From assembly GCA_035361075.1 (NCBI GenBank), contig DAOSBX010000001.1, positions 1 through 64,000 on the forward strand: a stretch of DNA of 64,000 nucleotides, given 5' to 3'. Position 1 is the first letter of the stretch; every line of letters starts with the position of its first letter. Below the pieces are notes generated by a model. That model was not told the origin of the DNA and did no database searches. It saw only the letters and a program-made list of their open reading frames with translations. This document shows positions 62,101-64,000 of the stretch, one piece after another. The position numbers and the translations under genes were made by a program. The stretch comes from Candidatus Hydrogenedens sp. (lineage in GTDB: Bacteria > Hydrogenedentota > Hydrogenedentia > Hydrogenedentales > Hydrogenedentaceae).

Positions 62101-63837
62101 ATGAGAATCCCAGATTGGATGGAAGATGGTAGTTTGTCATGGAGTGACAGTAAAGAAGAAAAAGTCACATCTGACGAAAAAGAACAGGAAGAACAGCCAC
62201 CCGTCCTTGTTTCTACGGATTTTACGAAATTAAATGTTAAAACGAAATATAGCGGAGAATATATTGTTGGTACAGAGTGGACATTAACAGACACTTTGCT
62301 TAGCATTGTTAATCCTTTTCTAATTTTAGTTTTGCTATGGTCTATAGTCTTTTTTTTGTTAGATGTTCGCTATATTTATACAGAAGTCAATGATATTAAT
62401 TTGAGATTTGTTGTTTTTTTCTTAGTTTTAGGGATTGTAGGTGTAAATAGAATATTTGCTACGGAGAGTGTTGAGAGTGGGATAAGTTATGGTGCAGGTC
62501 TAGCTTTGGCTATAAGTTTATATGTGATGGTAAGTACTTCTGTATATGGAACAGGCTCTGTTATCTATAATCTTGTCACTGGAAATAGTTTTTTGGCTTT
62601 TCTATCTAATATGGGAGTTGTCATTTTTTTATGGTGGTTAACAAATAGAATAACGTATGAATGTTGTATTGATGAGAATCCGAATGCGGGAGAAATCGGT
62701 ATTGCTACCAGTGTAAATAAGGCATTTCAGAAAACGGTTAGGAAAGAGGAAACAGCACATCAGAAAGAAAAAATGGGGACAGAACTTTTTTACGAGTTAG
62801 AGGCAGTAGACCCTACACAATTGTCTTTTAAGGACCCATCAGTAAAAGATATCACATTTAATATTATGGGTTTTGGTGAAAGGTTATCACGTATTCCCGC
62901 AGGTATCTCTGTATTATTTTTTAGCATTCCTGTTCTTGGAATTTTTTCGTTAGGACTGAGAATACTTGTAAATGGTGGAGAACAGATGGTTAATGTCGGT
63001 TGGGTTTATTTAGGACTCTTTGTATTTTCATCTATGACTTTGTTAGTTATGACCAGTTTGGGTGGTCTCAGGGAATATTACAAAAATCGAAGGGTATATG
63101 TTCCTTCGATGTTAGGTGTAACATGGGTGTTATTAGGTATAGCAATTATCGTTGTTGCTATGGTGTGTGCCACATTTTTACCGCTTCCAACATTGCCAAA
63201 ACCCTTTTATGTTGCGGAACATCAAACCGACCCTTGGGTGCGTAATAGTCATTTTCAGTTAAATCCAATTGTTGTAGCACCAGTTGTTGAAATATGGCAA
63301 CAGCAAATGATACTTCAAAAATTGAGATATGTCGTGATTTTTATACTTATATTTGTTAGTTCATGGGTTGCTTTTTCCGCAGTAAAAAGATTTATTGTCC
63401 ATTGGTGGCAAGTATCGTTACAACGAGGTGGATTTCTCGTTAGATGGCTTATGAAACTTTTGGAGAGGCGAAAAGGAAAGGTGAAGATAAAAAGGAAAAT
63501 ATCAATTAAGTCTTCTAAATCTATTAAATTTGTAAATTCGTTATCAGACCCTAATATGAGTCAAAAGTTCACACCTAATGAGCATATTGAGTATGCATAT
63601 CAAGCTTTATGTGCTTTGGCTGAGGATTTGGGTGTTCCTAAAAAATTAAATGAGACGCCCTTAGAATTTTTGGCGAATTTGCCTAATGTTTTAGAAGTAT
63701 TAAGAGAAGAAATTGAAGAACTTACTCTTTTATATCAAACTGCGGTATTTTCCCCTATAAAATTTGATAGTAAAATTTTGGATAGGTTACGGAAATTTTG
63801 GATTTCATACACTCGTGTGCGAAATAGATTATTGTAG
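62101..63837 (+). CDS. Membrane protein with DUF4129-like C-terminal domain
   Basis: The 578-residue protein has a soluble, acidic N-terminus, about eight to nine hydrophobic helices in two groups (residues 65-190 and 260-440) and a C-terminal helical domain (AYQALCALAEDLGVPKKLNETPLEFL) resembling DUF4129. DUF4129 domains usually end transglutaminase-like proteins that follow DUF58 genes; here the transglutaminase core is absent. It lies 2 bases after DUF58, with GGAG upstream. The function is unknown; an envelope role is inferred from context. Confidence 0.7.
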   Translation: MRIPDWMEDGSLSWSDSKEEKVTSDEKEQEEQPPVLVSTDFTKLNVKTKYSGEYIVGTEWTLTDTLLSIVNPFLILVLLWSIVFFLLDVRYIYTEVNDINLRFVVFFLVLGIVGVNRIFATESVESGISYGAGLALAISLYVMVSTSVYGTGSVIYNLVTGNSFLAFLSNMGVVIFLWWLTNRITYECCIDENPNAGEIGIATSVNKAFQKTVRKEETAHQKEKMGTELFYELEAVDPTQLSFKDPSVKDITFNIMGFGERLSRIPAGISVLFFSIPVLGIFSLGLRILVNGGEQMVNVGWVYLGLFVFSSMTLLVMTSLGGLREYYKNRRVYVPSMLGVTWVLLGIAIIVVAMVCATFLPLPTLPKPFYVAEHQTDPWVRNSHFQLNPIVVAPVVEIWQQQMILQKLRYVVIFILIFVSSWVAFSAVKRFIVHWWQVSLQRGGFLVRWLMKLLERRKGKVKIKRKISIKSSKSIKFVNSLSDPNMSQKFTPNEHIEYAYQALCALAEDLGVPKKLNETPLEFLANLPNVLEVLREEIEELTLLYQTAVFSPIKFDSKILDRLRKFWISYTRVRNRLL

Positions 63838-63863
63838 TGAACCTTTATAAAAATCCAATTTGG

Positions 63864-64000
63864 TTATTGTCTTTTGGTCAACTGTTGTATTAGTAATTGT
63901 GCTTTTTGTTGTTCCCCGCATTGTCTCAATAGGTCAACGGCAAGGTCGTATCTTTTTTCAAGTATCATTTGTTGGCTTAAAGGTTCCAAAAGTAATTTTT
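63864..64000 (-). CDS. C-terminal end of an unidentified protein, cut by the window edge
   Basis: The minus strand reads an open frame from the window edge to a TAA at 63866-63864. The last 44 residues (e.g. LLEPLSQQMILEKRYDLAVDLL, then CGEQQKAQLLIQQLTKRQ) look like TPR-type helices. The rest lies outside the window, so no name is given. It is convergent with the DUF4129-like gene, with a 26-base gap. Confidence 0.5.
   Translation of the reverse strand, partial: KLLLEPLSQQMILEKRYDLAVDLLRQCGEQQKAQLLIQQLTKRQ

Overview
This is an AT-rich bacterial chromosome segment. No ribosomal RNA or marker phylogeny settles the host. Several gene families are typical of Gram-negative bacteria from the PVC, Hydrogenedentota and Sumerlaeota neighbourhoods: a DUF1080 sugar hydrolase, a discoidin-type secreted protein, large alpha/alpha-toroid glycosidases, a GLUG-repeat surface protein, a complete MoxR/Bat operon and PilM. 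Signal peptides, a Wzm/Wzt exporter and periplasmic HtrA proteases fit a two-membrane cell. The lineage is an inference, not a proof.

Positions 1-3034 hold a type IV pilus pair on the minus strand (pilM followed by a PilN-like start that stops early), a strong promoter with a palindrome over its -10 box, a probable 6S RNA gene, and the rplM-rpsI operon with a clear promoter and terminator. Positions 3175-3991 are a decayed IS1595-type insertion sequence. Positions 4137-8091 hold two convergent secreted glycosidase-like enzymes. Positions 8250-12070 form a three-gene operon: a UDP-sugar dehydrogenase homologue that has lost its catalytic cysteine, a double hot-dog (MaoC-like) protein and an acyl-CoA synthetase. 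A GT39-like membrane glycosyltransferase, a discoidin protein and a long acyl-CoA dehydrogenase follow.

Positions 17139-30909 are a surface-glycan locus: a polyprenyl-phosphate-type GT2, a DUF1080 protein, a truncated glycosyltransferase, two tandem GT4 paralogues, a radical-SAM-like/GT2 fusion without the FeS motif, two canonical radical SAM/SPASM proteins, another GT2, and the ABC glycan exporter Wzt (with a very long C-terminal extension) and Wzm. Large secreted proteins follow: a GLUG-repeat protein with a cysteine/membrane/basic tail, a beta-helix protein and an orphan with a possible kinase-like fold.

Positions 37019-51219 are one long plus-strand operon: a BatD-like protein, moxR, DUF58, a DUF4381-like protein, batA, batB, a BatC that seems split over two genes, batD, a batE-like TPR/SH3 protein, then glnD and an HtrA protease. 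The last part holds a PKD-like secreted protein, mnmG, a small sulfotransferase, an overlapping active-HtrA/inactive-HtrA pair, tRNA-Gly(CCC) with a strong promoter, an AGCS symporter, an MFS transporter with an internal insert, a second DUF58 gene followed by a DUF4129-like membrane protein, and the C-terminus of one more gene at the right edge.

The points that most merit a second look are the pseudo-radical-SAM/GT2 fusion inside the glycan export locus, the catalytically degenerate UDP-sugar dehydrogenase at the head of an acyl-CoA operon, the protease/pseudoprotease pair and the split BatC.
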